Shown here piece by piece: positions 8,971 to 15,972 of a stretch of DNA of 54,885 bases (position 1 is the stretch's first letter; each line of letters opens with the position of its first letter). This stretch comes from Bacteroidales bacterium (GTDB lineage Bacteria > Bacteroidota > Bacteroidia > Bacteroidales > UBA932), in assembly GCA_017617475.1 (NCBI GenBank), contig JAFZWC010000055.1, positions 1 to 54,885 of the forward strand, read 5' to 3'. The notes under the pieces are model-generated. The model searched no databases. It had not been told where the DNA came from and was given only the letters and a program-made list of their open reading frames with translations. A program made the position numbers and the translations under genes.

Positions 8971-10323
8971 ATGTCCCTGTTTTCCTATTTCCGAATCAGC
9001 AAACCGTCGGCCCGGAAGGTGCCGGAAGGGGAGGTGGACGCCGCCTACAAACGCCTGCGAGCCCGAACCTTCTGGGGCGTTACCGTGGCGTATACCCTTT
9101 ACTACGTGTGCCGGGGTACGCTGGGCGTGGTCAAGCAGCCGCTCATCGATGGCGGCGTACTCACGGCGGGCCAGCTGGGTATGATTGGATCGGCCTTCTA
9201 TTTTGTATACGCCATAGGCAAATTCATCAACGGTTTCATTGCCGATTATTGCAACATCCGCCGCTTCATGGCGGTGGGCATTGGCATTTCGGCCGCCGTG
9301 AACCTTATTCTGGGCATTCTGGGGCTGTTGGGAACGCCGCTGGGGATGGGCTCGCTGCTTGTGTTTGTGTCCTTCCTGCTCCTGTGGGGCGTCAACGGCT
9401 GGATGCAGAGCATGGGCTCGCCGCCCGGCACCATAAGCCTGAGCCGCTGGTTCCCGCTCAAACAGCGCGGTACCCGGTACAGCATTTTCAGCTCTACTCC
9501 GCAGTTGGGCAAGTCCGTTTCCATGGTCATGACGGGATTCATCGTTGCGGCCGCCGGCTGGCAATGGGGCTTCCTGGCCGCCGCCGTGGCCGGTGTCATC
9601 GGCCTGGCCGTTTCCCTGATCTTCATTTCCGACACGCCCGAGAGCGAGGGGCTTCCGTCCGTGCAGGAACTGTCTGGCGAACCGGTTCGCGAGATGGACA
9701 AAAAGCCCACCAAAGAGCTCCAGAAATGGGTTTTCCGGCATCCGGGCATCTGGGTCATTGCCATTTCCACGGCCTTCCTGTACATCACGCAGCATGCCGT
9801 GAGCGACTGGGGCGTCCTCTTCCTGCAGAAGCAGAAGGCTTTTTCGCTGGAAGGGGCCACGCAGGTAATCGGTTATGCCGAGGCCTTCGGCCTTACGGGC
9901 AATCTGGCGGCGGGCTGGCTCTCGGACCGGCTGTTCCGTGGCAACCGAGTGCGGCCGGTGGTGATAGCCGGTTTCCTGGCCGTCGCCTCCCTCTTCGGCT
10001 TCCTTTTCCTGGAAGGTGGCTTTGTACTCAATCTGGTGTATGTGGCCGTGTTCAGTTTCTCCTTCAGCATAGTCTTCTGCATCGTGGCCGGCCTTATGGC
10101 GTTGGACTTTGTGCCCCGCAAGGCCACCGGCGCCGCCCTGGGTATTGTGGGCATCTCCAGCTACGCCGCCGCCGGCCTGCAAAGCATGGCCAGCGGTTTT
10201 CTCATCGACGGTTTCGCCGCCGAAGGCGTGTACAACTTCACCCCCGTTTCCATCTTCTGGATAGTGGCGTGTTTACTGGCGTTTGTCTTGCCGGTGATTG
10301 GCTGGAAGTACCTTAGGAAATAG
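8971..10323 (+). CDS. MFS organophosphate:phosphate antiporter-like carrier (GlpT/UhpT type)
   Basis: An inner-membrane transporter of 450 residues with about 12 helices, of the OPA branch of the major facilitator superfamily. The N-terminal helix reads TLYYVCRGTLGVV and places Arg48 where GlpT has its first phosphate-binding arginine. The MFS loop signature is ADYCNIRRFMAVG. At the second phosphate-binding site (GlpT YLLRYGVLDW) the sequence is YITQHAVSDW, so Gln274 replaces the arginine. Substrate binding may therefore differ from glycerol-3-phosphate or hexose phosphate; this is inferred from a by-eye alignment. It is coupled to the upstream HAD phosphatase and converges with the MATE gene, whose stop is one base away. 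Confidence 0.88.
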   Translation: MSLFSYFRISKPSARKVPEGEVDAAYKRLRARTFWGVTVAYTLYYVCRGTLGVVKQPLIDGGVLTAGQLGMIGSAFYFVYAIGKFINGFIADYCNIRRFMAVGIGISAAVNLILGILGLLGTPLGMGSLLVFVSFLLLWGVNGWMQSMGSPPGTISLSRWFPLKQRGTRYSIFSSTPQLGKSVSMVMTGFIVAAAGWQWGFLAAAVAGVIGLAVSLIFISDTPESEGLPSVQELSGEPVREMDKKPTKELQKWVFRHPGIWVIAISTAFLYITQHAVSDWGVLFLQKQKAFSLEGATQVIGYAEAFGLTGNLAAGWLSDRLFRGNRVRPVVIAGFLAVASLFGFLFLEGGFVLNLVYVAVFSFSFSIVFCIVAGLMALDFVPRKATGAALGIVGISSYAAAGLQSMASGFLIDGFAAEGVYNFTPVSIFWIVACLLAFVLPVIGWKYLRK

Positions 10324-10324
10324 G

Positions 10325-11749
10325 CTATTCGCCCTTGTCATCTCGAGCGAAGTCTCCTTTGTCATCTCGAGCGAAGTCGAGAGATCTATACCTCAGCGTA
10401 AGATATCCTGCCCTTATGGCCAAATGCATGAAATAGGCGGCCATCAGAAGATGGATGGCGGCTTCCGGCGTGGTCATGAAGCGCTCTCCCGCGAACCAGA
10501 CGGAAAAGAAACCCACGGCGCACAGCAGCGTGCTGTTGCGCAGGGCTTTGGAAGCCGTGGCGCCTATGAAGATGCCGTCCCACACAAAAGCGGGGCAGCC
10601 GATAACCGGCATCAGCAGCAGCCAGGGCAGGAACTGACGTCCGGCGTCCACCACGGTGGCGTCCTCTGTCATCAGATGCAGGATGGGGATGCCGCCCAGG
10701 CCGTACAGCAGCATGAAGAATACGGCCATCCCCGCGCCCCAGAGGAAGGTCTGGCGCACGGTGGAACGCACCCCGTCCTCCGAGCGCTCGCCAATGAACC
10801 GGCCCGTAAGTGCCTCACCGGCATACGCGAAACCGTCCGTGAAATAGCTGAAGAACATGAGGAGTTTCATGAGGATGGCGCTCACTGCCAGCAGCACATC
10901 CCCATACCGGGCCGATATCACCGTAAACCCAATGTACACCGCAATCATCCCTATAGACCGCAGGAACAGGTCCCGGTTCAGCGCGAAGAAGCTAACATCC
11001 CCGGCCTGACCGGGGATCTCCTTCCTCAGCGTAACCCCATACCTTCTCCTGGCGGCAATCACGCAATAAGTGAACCCGCTCCACTGGGCCAGGAAGGTGC
11101 CCAGCGCTATGCCCGGGAAGCCGATGACTATGCCCAGCAGCACGGAGGCGCCAATGTTGATAAAGTTTACCAGCAGGTCGGCCGTCATGGGACGCACGGT
11201 ATCCTGCAGGCCGATGAACCAGCCCTTGAAGGCAAAGAGCGAAAGCGTAGCCGGCGCCGCCCAGATGCGGATGTAGAAGTACTGCGAGGCCAGGGCCTGC
11301 ACCTCCGGAGAACAGTCTACCAGCAGGAACGCCAGCTTCACCACCACCCACTGCAGCGCAATGAGCCCCAGGCCGGAAAGAAAAGCAATCCGCAGCGCCC
11401 GCCGGAGGATGCCGTTAATCTCTGCGTGAGCACCAGGGGCTTTCCATGCACACCGACCGTCCGAAAAACCTTCTCCGTGTGCATCAGAGGCCTTTTGTGC
11501 ACACGCGCGGCCGTAGGCCTGCGCCGTGAGGCCTCCCGTTCCCACCCGGAGGAAGCCGAAGTTCCAGTACAGGAGGTCGAACAGCATGGCGCCGATGGTA
11601 ATACCGCCGATAAGCGCCGCCGCCGAAGCGCCGGGCAGATGCCCCGCCACGGCCATGTCCACCATTCCCACCAGGGGGACGGTGATATTGGCCAGGATGC
11701 TGGGAAGCGCCAGGCGCAGTATTTCCCTGTTTAATTTCATGCCATTCAA
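10325..11749 (-). CDS. MATE family efflux transporter with repeat-derived insert and tail
   Basis: A multidrug/toxin extrusion antiporter in the inner membrane, 474 residues, about 12 helices. The N-terminus (REILRLALPSILANITVPLVGMVDMAVAGHL) is diagnostic for the DinF/NorM group. Two features are odd. Residues of about 82-110, directly after TAQAYGR, are an insert encoded by DNA with three alternating TGCACAC/GTGTGCA repeats. The last 20 residues (from SLDFARDDKG) are encoded by two tandem type 1 repeats. Neither part is expected in the family. The start may be 11749 or the ATG at 11740 (MKLNREIL). A type 2 palindrome separates it from rsgA upstream. Confidence 0.9.
   Translation of the reverse strand: MNGMKLNREILRLALPSILANITVPLVGMVDMAVAGHLPGASAAALIGGITIGAMLFDLLYWNFGFLRVGTGGLTAQAYGRACAQKASDAHGEGFSDGRCAWKAPGAHAEINGILRRALRIAFLSGLGLIALQWVVVKLAFLLVDCSPEVQALASQYFYIRIWAAPATLSLFAFKGWFIGLQDTVRPMTADLLVNFINIGASVLLGIVIGFPGIALGTFLAQWSGFTYCVIAARRRYGVTLRKEIPGQAGDVSFFALNRDLFLRSIGMIAVYIGFTVISARYGDVLLAVSAILMKLLMFFSYFTDGFAYAGEALTGRFIGERSEDGVRSTVRQTFLWGAGMAVFFMLLYGLGGIPILHLMTEDATVVDAGRQFLPWLLLMPVIGCPAFVWDGIFIGATASKALRNSTLLCAVGFFSVWFAGERFMTTPEAAIHLLMAAYFMHLAIRAGYLTLRYRSLDFARDDKGDFARDDKGE
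10336..10387 (+). repeat. Dispersed repeat type 1, tandem pair forming the MATE C-terminus
   Basis: Two head-to-tail copies start GTCATCTCGAGCGAAGTC at 10337 and 10361; the second ends GAGATCT at 10387. On the minus strand they are translated as the duplicated peptide DFARDDKG at the end of the MATE protein. Confidence 0.8.
11420..11506. repeat. Intragenic insert with alternating TGCACAC/GTGTGCA repeats in MATE gene
   Basis: TGCACAC at 11447-11453, GTGTGCA at 11477-11483 and TGCACAC at 11498-11504 can form two alternative hairpins. The segment corresponds to about 28 residues that interrupt the MATE family sequence between TAQAYGR and INGILRRAL. The length keeps the frame open. It is not obviously related to repeat types 1 or 2. 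Confidence 0.5.
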
Positions 11750-11751
11750 CC

Positions 11752-11818
11752 AGTCCGGAAGAAGCGCTTCCCTCCGCTAAAAAAAGGCCGATGCTCCGGG
11801 AAGAGCTCCTTCCGGACT
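11752..11818 (-). repeat. Type 2 palindromic element, copy 3 (rsgA-MATE junction)
   Basis: The arms AGTCCGGAAG (11752-11761) and CTTCCGGACT (11809-11818) are perfect 10-bp complements, and pairing continues inward to a stem over 20 bp with a few mismatches. The minus-strand core is CGGAGCATCGGCC, five T, TTAGCG. The outer end supplies two bases of the rsgA TAG stop (11817-11819). The hairpin fills the whole gap to the MATE gene. Confidence 0.8.
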
Positions 11819-12782
11819 ATCTGAACTTTTTATCCTCTTCCAACATGCCTAAATAGGAGTTGTAGCGCTCCGGGGAGATGATGCCGGCGTCCACGGCGGC
11901 CTTGACGGCGCAACCGGGTTCGTGGGTGTGGGTGCAGGGGGTGAAGCGGCAATCGGCCGATGCCCGCAGCATCTCGGGGAAGTACTTGGCAATTTCCTCC
12001 TTTTCCACATCCACCAGTCCGAAGCCGCGGATGCCGGGGGAGTCAATCACATAGCCGCCGCTAGATAGCGGGTACATCTCATATAGGGAAGTGGTGTGCT
12101 TGCCTTGCAGATGCGCAGCAGAAATGGCGCCGATCTTGGGATCCAGGGAAGGGTCCAGCGCCTTGATAAGGGAGCTCTTTCCCACGCCGGATTCCCCTGA
12201 AAACAGGTTCACGCGGCCCTTGCATGCCTCCCGGATTTCGGCGATTCCCTCGCCGGTTTTCACGGAGGTCTCTATTACCGGATAGCCGGCGCCTTCGTAG
12301 ATGGTGCGGAAGTGGGCTATTTCATCGGCCGCCATTTCCCTGTACATGTCCGTCTTGGAAAGGACGATGGTGGCGGGGATGCCGTAAAGTTCGCAAGTGA
12401 CCAGGATGCGGTCCAGGAAGGGCAGTTTGATTTCTGGAAAGAAGAGCGACACCACCACATACGCCCTGTCTACGTTGGCGGCGATGATGTGCGCCTGGCG
12501 GGACAAGTTGGTACTCCGGCGAATCACGTAATTCCGACGGGGAAGGATTTCCGTAATCACCGCCGTTTGCCCGGACGTTTCTGTCATACCGAGCGGAGCG
12601 AGCGTATCTCCTGCCCATCCGTACCTGACCCTGTCTCCCACGGCCACGGGGTTGGTGATTTCGCTGGCCTTGAGCCTAACCTTGCCGCGCAGCACGGCCG
12701 GGAACAGGTCCCATGCCGGCAACTCGGACAGCAGATAATGGCTGCCCGCATTCTTTACCACCGTTGCTTCACCGCTCTTCAT
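11817..12782 (-). CDS. rsgA: Ribosome small subunit-dependent GTPase A with repeat-encoded insert
   Basis: RsgA is a circularly permuted GTPase that checks late 30S ribosome assembly. The product is 321 residues. An OB-fold at the N-terminus is followed by permuted G motifs: G4 as VLSKTDM, G1 as GESGVGKSSL, and G3 as DSPGIRGFG. A zinc domain has the pattern CRFTPCTHTHEPGCAV. Within the OB-fold, residues 58-67 (DTLAPLGMTE region) come from a type 1 repeat inserted in frame, and the family has no such segment there. The start at 12782 (MKSGEATVV) is set by family alignment, as the frame stays open far upstream with no homology. The promoter motif on the minus strand ends 4 bases before the ATG, implying an almost leaderless mRNA. 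Confidence 0.94.
   Translation of the reverse strand: MKSGEATVVKNAGSHYLLSELPAWDLFPAVLRGKVRLKASEITNPVAVGDRVRYGWAGDTLAPLGMTETSGQTAVITEILPRRNYVIRRSTNLSRQAHIIAANVDRAYVVVSLFFPEIKLPFLDRILVTCELYGIPATIVLSKTDMYREMAADEIAHFRTIYEGAGYPVIETSVKTGEGIAEIREACKGRVNLFSGESGVGKSSLIKALDPSLDPKIGAISAAHLQGKHTTSLYEMYPLSSGGYVIDSPGIRGFGLVDVEKEEIAKYFPEMLRASADCRFTPCTHTHEPGCAVKAAVDAGIISPERYNSYLGMLEEDKKFR
12582..12610 (+). repeat. Dispersed repeat type 1 inside rsgA
   Basis: Reads TGTCATACCGAGCGGAGCGA then GCGTATCTC. On the rsgA strand it is translated as GDTLAPLGMTE, keeping the frame. This is a clear case of the repeat contributing residues inside a conserved housekeeping protein. Confidence 0.8.
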
Positions 12783-12786
12783 GGCA

Positions 12787-12794
12787 CAAAGATA
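12787..12794 (-). promoter_or_regulatory. Bacteroidota -7 promoter element for rsgA (TATCTTTG)
   Basis: A perfect TAnnTTTG on the minus strand, ending 4 bases before the rsgA ATG. Transcription would begin at or very near the start codon. It lies back-to-back with the fucosidase promoter, 11 bases apart. Confidence 0.55.
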
Positions 12795-12805
12795 GCGAAA
12801 ATGAC

Positions 12806-12813
12806 TATATTTG
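12806..12813 (+). promoter_or_regulatory. Bacteroidota -7 promoter element for the GH29 gene (TATATTTG)
   Basis: A perfect TAnnTTTG 23 bases upstream of the fucosidase ATG at 12837. It is divergent from the rsgA promoter. No good -33 element is seen. Confidence 0.55.
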
Positions 12814-12836
12814 TAAGGATAACCGCATAATTGAAG

Positions 12837-14219
12837 ATGAAAAAACTCGCCTTTGTATTTGTCTCGGCCTTGATGGCCCTGTCGGCCTGTGCACAACAGA
12901 AAAGCCTGCACCAGCTGCAGCAGGAATTCGTAGACCTGCGCTTCGGCATGTTTATTCACTTCGGCCTGCCCACTTTCCAGGAGGCCGACTGGACAGATCC
13001 GCAGCTGAGTCCGGAGGTGTTCAACCCCGTCAAACTGGACACGGACCAATGGGTGAAGGTGGCCAAGAGCGCCGGAGCCAAATTCATCTGTATTTCCGTG
13101 AAGCATCACGCCGGATTCTGCATGTGGGATACGGCCACCACGGATTACAGCGTCATGAACACGCCGCTGCACCGGGATGTGCTCAAAGAGCTGGTGGAAT
13201 CCCTGCGGAAGGAAGGCATGCAGATTATGTATCATTTCTCCATTCTGGACACCCATCACGGCATTCGGCCTACCCTGCCGTTCACGCCGGAGAAGACGGC
13301 TTTCATCAAGGAACAGCTGCGGGAAATCCTCACCAACTACGGCCCGGTGAATACCCTTATGTTTGACGGCTGGGACGCCCCCTGGGGCCGCATTTCCTAC
13401 CAGGACATCTCCTTCCCGGAGATCTACGACTTCGTCAAGAGTCTGCAGCCCAACTGCCTGGTGATGGACCTCAATGGCTCCAAATATCCGGAGGAGGCCC
13501 TCTTCTATTCCGACATCCGCTGCTACGAGCAGGGCGCCGGACAAACCATATCGGCCGATGTGAACAAGCTCCCGGCCATGGCCTGCTACCCGCTCCAGCG
13601 CACCTGGTTCTGGAAAGAGGAATTCCCCACGGCCGAATTGAAGGACGTGGAGGAGATTGTGCGGGAGAACATCATCCCCTACGGCCAGGCCTACTGCACT
13701 TATATCCTCAACGCCGCCCCCAACCGCGACGGCCTCATTGACGACAACGCCGCAGCGGCGATGGCCCGCATCGGCCAGCTTTGGAAAAATACCGGGCACA
13801 TTGTGAACGTCCCCAAGGCCCCCGCTCCCATTACGGAAATCAATCTGGCCGTGGGCAAACCCTGCGACTCCTCCTGGTCCGAGGACATGATGATCATGGA
13901 TTTTGCCAACGACGACAACTTCAGCTCCCGCTGGATCTCCAGCTCGCAGGTGAAAGAGCCCTGGTGGGGCGTAACGCTGGACCCTGGCACGCCCGTGGGC
14001 ATGGTGGTGGTGACGGAGGGAAAGGCCGATGTTCTCCAGTCCTTCCAGCTGGAACTGCTGCAAAACGGTAACTGGACGCCTGTCAAGGCCAAAGAAGAAG
14101 GTGCCGGCCGCGTCCATATCCTCCGCTTCTCCCAGCGTCCGGCAGATGCCGTCCGTCTCCGTTTCCTCAAGTGGAACGGCGAACTCTCCATTGCCGAAGT
14201 GGGGGTGTATAACAAATAG
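12837..14219 (+). CDS. GH29 alpha-L-fucosidase lipoprotein with C-terminal F5/8-type domain
   Basis: An exported glycosidase that removes alpha-linked fucose from glycans, 460 residues. The signal peptide ends in the lipobox LSAC (Cys about residue 19), so it should be lipid-anchored. The GH29 barrel occupies about residues 25-325: FGMFIHFGLPTF, KFICISVKHHAGFCMWDTATTDY (conserved HH), and TLMFDGWD, whose Asp (about 177) matches the catalytic nucleophile. A discoidin-like (F5/8 type C) domain covers about 340-460 (NLAVGKPCDSSWSED to ELSIAEVGVYN). The start at 12837 is preferred over a TTG 6 bases earlier. An MBL hydrolase follows after 5 bases. Confidence 0.93.
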   Translation: MKKLAFVFVSALMALSACAQQKSLHQLQQEFVDLRFGMFIHFGLPTFQEADWTDPQLSPEVFNPVKLDTDQWVKVAKSAGAKFICISVKHHAGFCMWDTATTDYSVMNTPLHRDVLKELVESLRKEGMQIMYHFSILDTHHGIRPTLPFTPEKTAFIKEQLREILTNYGPVNTLMFDGWDAPWGRISYQDISFPEIYDFVKSLQPNCLVMDLNGSKYPEEALFYSDIRCYEQGAGQTISADVNKLPAMACYPLQRTWFWKEEFPTAELKDVEEIVRENIIPYGQAYCTYILNAAPNRDGLIDDNAAAAMARIGQLWKNTGHIVNVPKAPAPITEINLAVGKPCDSSWSEDMMIMDFANDDNFSSRWISSSQVKEPWWGVTLDPGTPVGMVVVTEGKADVLQSFQLELLQNGNWTPVKAKEEGAGRVHILRFSQRPADAVRLRFLKWNGELSIAEVGVYNK

Positions 14220-14224
14220 GCGGC

Positions 14225-15211
14225 ATGAAAAGAACCATTCTGATAACGGCCCTGATGGCCTTTGCGTTCGTGGCCGCAGGCCAGGAGCGCGCATGGGAGT
14301 ACTGGCGCAATCCGGACGGGTATATCCGTCACCAGGCCGATGTTGTCCTGGGGCTGGTGGACCGGACGCTGCAGGAGCATCCGGCCAGTGCGGCTCCTTC
14401 GGCCGAAAGGCAGCTGGCGCTGGCTGCGCTGGACGCCATAGTGCACGATACGGCCAACGACGATTCCCCGGAGCTGCATGCCTTCATGGATACCCGCATA
14501 GGGCGGGTGCTGGAGCAACTAAAGGGGAAAGCGCCCCGGAAAGGGTTGGAAATCTTCAAGTTATACAACGACGGATTCATCGTCCGCTCCCGCAGTTTCA
14601 CCATCGGATTCGATCTTTGCGGCACGCGCGGCCAGGTGAAATGGATTCCCGACGATGTAATGCAGGAGCTGGTGCATCAGTGTGACGTCCTGTTCATCTC
14701 GCATCGCGATCCGGACCATGCCGACGCCAACGTGGTACGGATGGCCACGGAACGCGGCATCCCGGTCTATGCCCCGGAGGATTATGACAACCCTGCAGTA
14801 ACGCACGTGCGGCAGGATTTCTCTGCCGGAATATTGCAGGTGCAACTGCTTCCCGGGCATCAAGATAACCTGCAGAACAACATCTACGTGGTCACCTTCC
14901 CGGAGGGGAATACCGTAGCCCATTGTGGAGACCAGTACAACCGCGAAGACCTTCCCTGGCTCAAGATCGTTTCAACGCAGTTAGCCCGCCCCCTGGATGT
15001 CCTGATTATTGACTGCTGGGCCCTGGAGCTGAAGGAAACCATCCAGGGCTTCGCTCCCAGAACGGTAATCTTCGGCCATGAGAACGAGATGGGCCACACC
15101 ATAGACCACCGCGAGGCCTTCTGGCTCACGCAGCACAAGCTGGACACCATGGCCCTGCCCATCCCCGGCGTCATCCTCTGCTGGGGAGAAGGGTATCGTT
15201 ATAAGAGATAA
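14225..15211 (+). CDS. Exported metallo-beta-lactamase-fold hydrolase
   Basis: A predicted secreted hydrolase of 328 residues. The N-terminus (MKRTILITALMAFAFVAAGQ) is a signal peptide. An MBL fold is indicated by FISHRDPDHADANV, where the usual HxHxDH becomes HRDPDH: His160, Asp162, Asp164, His165, so the second metal-binding His is Asp. Downstream LLPGHQDN, AHCGDQYN and FGHENEMGH supply further likely metal ligands. Residues 20-110 form a helical region without a recognised domain. It sits 5 bases after the fucosidase gene, so co-transcription is likely. The substrate is unknown. Confidence 0.8.
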   Translation: MKRTILITALMAFAFVAAGQERAWEYWRNPDGYIRHQADVVLGLVDRTLQEHPASAAPSAERQLALAALDAIVHDTANDDSPELHAFMDTRIGRVLEQLKGKAPRKGLEIFKLYNDGFIVRSRSFTIGFDLCGTRGQVKWIPDDVMQELVHQCDVLFISHRDPDHADANVVRMATERGIPVYAPEDYDNPAVTHVRQDFSAGILQVQLLPGHQDNLQNNIYVVTFPEGNTVAHCGDQYNREDLPWLKIVSTQLARPLDVLIIDCWALELKETIQGFAPRTVIFGHENEMGHTIDHREAFWLTQHKLDTMALPIPGVILCWGEGYRYKR

Positions 15212-15214
15212 TCC

Positions 15215-15970
15215 TTAATACAGATCCCCTTTCTCGGTGATTTCCCGGAGCATTTGGACGTAGAGCGCCACGCAGTCTTCCACGTAGCGTTTTCCCTTAT
15301 CGGCCGATGCTTTGGCCGGGTTGCCTATGCCGGTGTCTACGGACACGCGGGACCAGTCGCGCGGGTGCCAGGCCACGTGGTTGCGCAGGCCCTCGATGCC
15401 GAAGGACTTGGATTCGCCCGTTCCGGCATACTCCATCTTCACCAGTTCGGGGCGCAGGTACATCACCACAGAGGTTTCCTGCTCGCCGGCGTGGTCGTCG
15501 ATGTCGGCCTCAAAGTACTCCTGGCGGGGCAGCACCGTGTACCAGTCGCTGGTCAGGATGAGGAAGGAAGGATCCTCTACCGTCAGGTCCCGCACCATTC
15601 CCTTGAAGCTGTTGCCGCCGTGGCCATTGATAATGAGAAGACGGCCGATGCCCTGGCGCTTGAGGGAAGCGACGATGTCCCGGAGAATGGCCATCTGCGT
15701 CTCCTGGCGGGTATGGAGACAGAAGGGAAGTCCGGTCTGCCCGGGATTTTGCGCGCCGAAGGGAACCCCCGGCAGTGCCATGGCGTTTATGCCGGCCTTG
15801 GCCAGTCCTTCGGCCACCCGGCAGGCTATTCCAGAAGAACAAATGACATCCGTCCCATACGGCAGATGCCCGTTGTGGGGCTCCGTAGATCCCCACGGCA
15901 GGATGGCCCAGTCATACCTGGCCAGCTTTTTTACCTCGCCCCAAGTGGCGCAGGAAAGGTTGTGTTGCAT
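15215..15970 (-). CDS. Creatininase family amidohydrolase
   Basis: A cytoplasmic metal-dependent amidohydrolase of 251 residues with no signal peptide. Family motifs are complete: LPWGSTEPHNGHLPYGTD near the N-terminus (metal Glu, His and Asp), INGHGGN around residue 117, and DDHAGEQETSVVMYL around 160. The family includes creatininase and riboflavin/F420-related formamide hydrolases, so the exact substrate is not assignable. It ends 3 bases from the convergent MBL gene and begins 2 bases after the SGNH esterase stop, so it is in an operon with that gene. Confidence 0.9.
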   Translation of the reverse strand: MQHNLSCATWGEVKKLARYDWAILPWGSTEPHNGHLPYGTDVICSSGIACRVAEGLAKAGINAMALPGVPFGAQNPGQTGLPFCLHTRQETQMAILRDIVASLKRQGIGRLLIINGHGGNSFKGMVRDLTVEDPSFLILTSDWYTVLPRQEYFEADIDDHAGEQETSVVMYLRPELVKMEYAGTGESKSFGIEGLRNHVAWHPRDWSRVSVDTGIGNPAKASADKGKRYVEDCVALYVQMLREITEKGDLY

Positions 15971-15972
15971 AG

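Noticed and set aside
10298..11734. 478-residue plus-strand open frame across the MATE gene
   Set aside because: Antisense to the MATE transporter; includes type 1 repeat peptides and no recognisable domain.
11817..14294. Apparent 825-residue protein containing RsgA at its C-terminus
   Set aside because: Only the last 321 residues match RsgA. The rest is antisense to the GH29 fucosidase, so the true start is at 12782.
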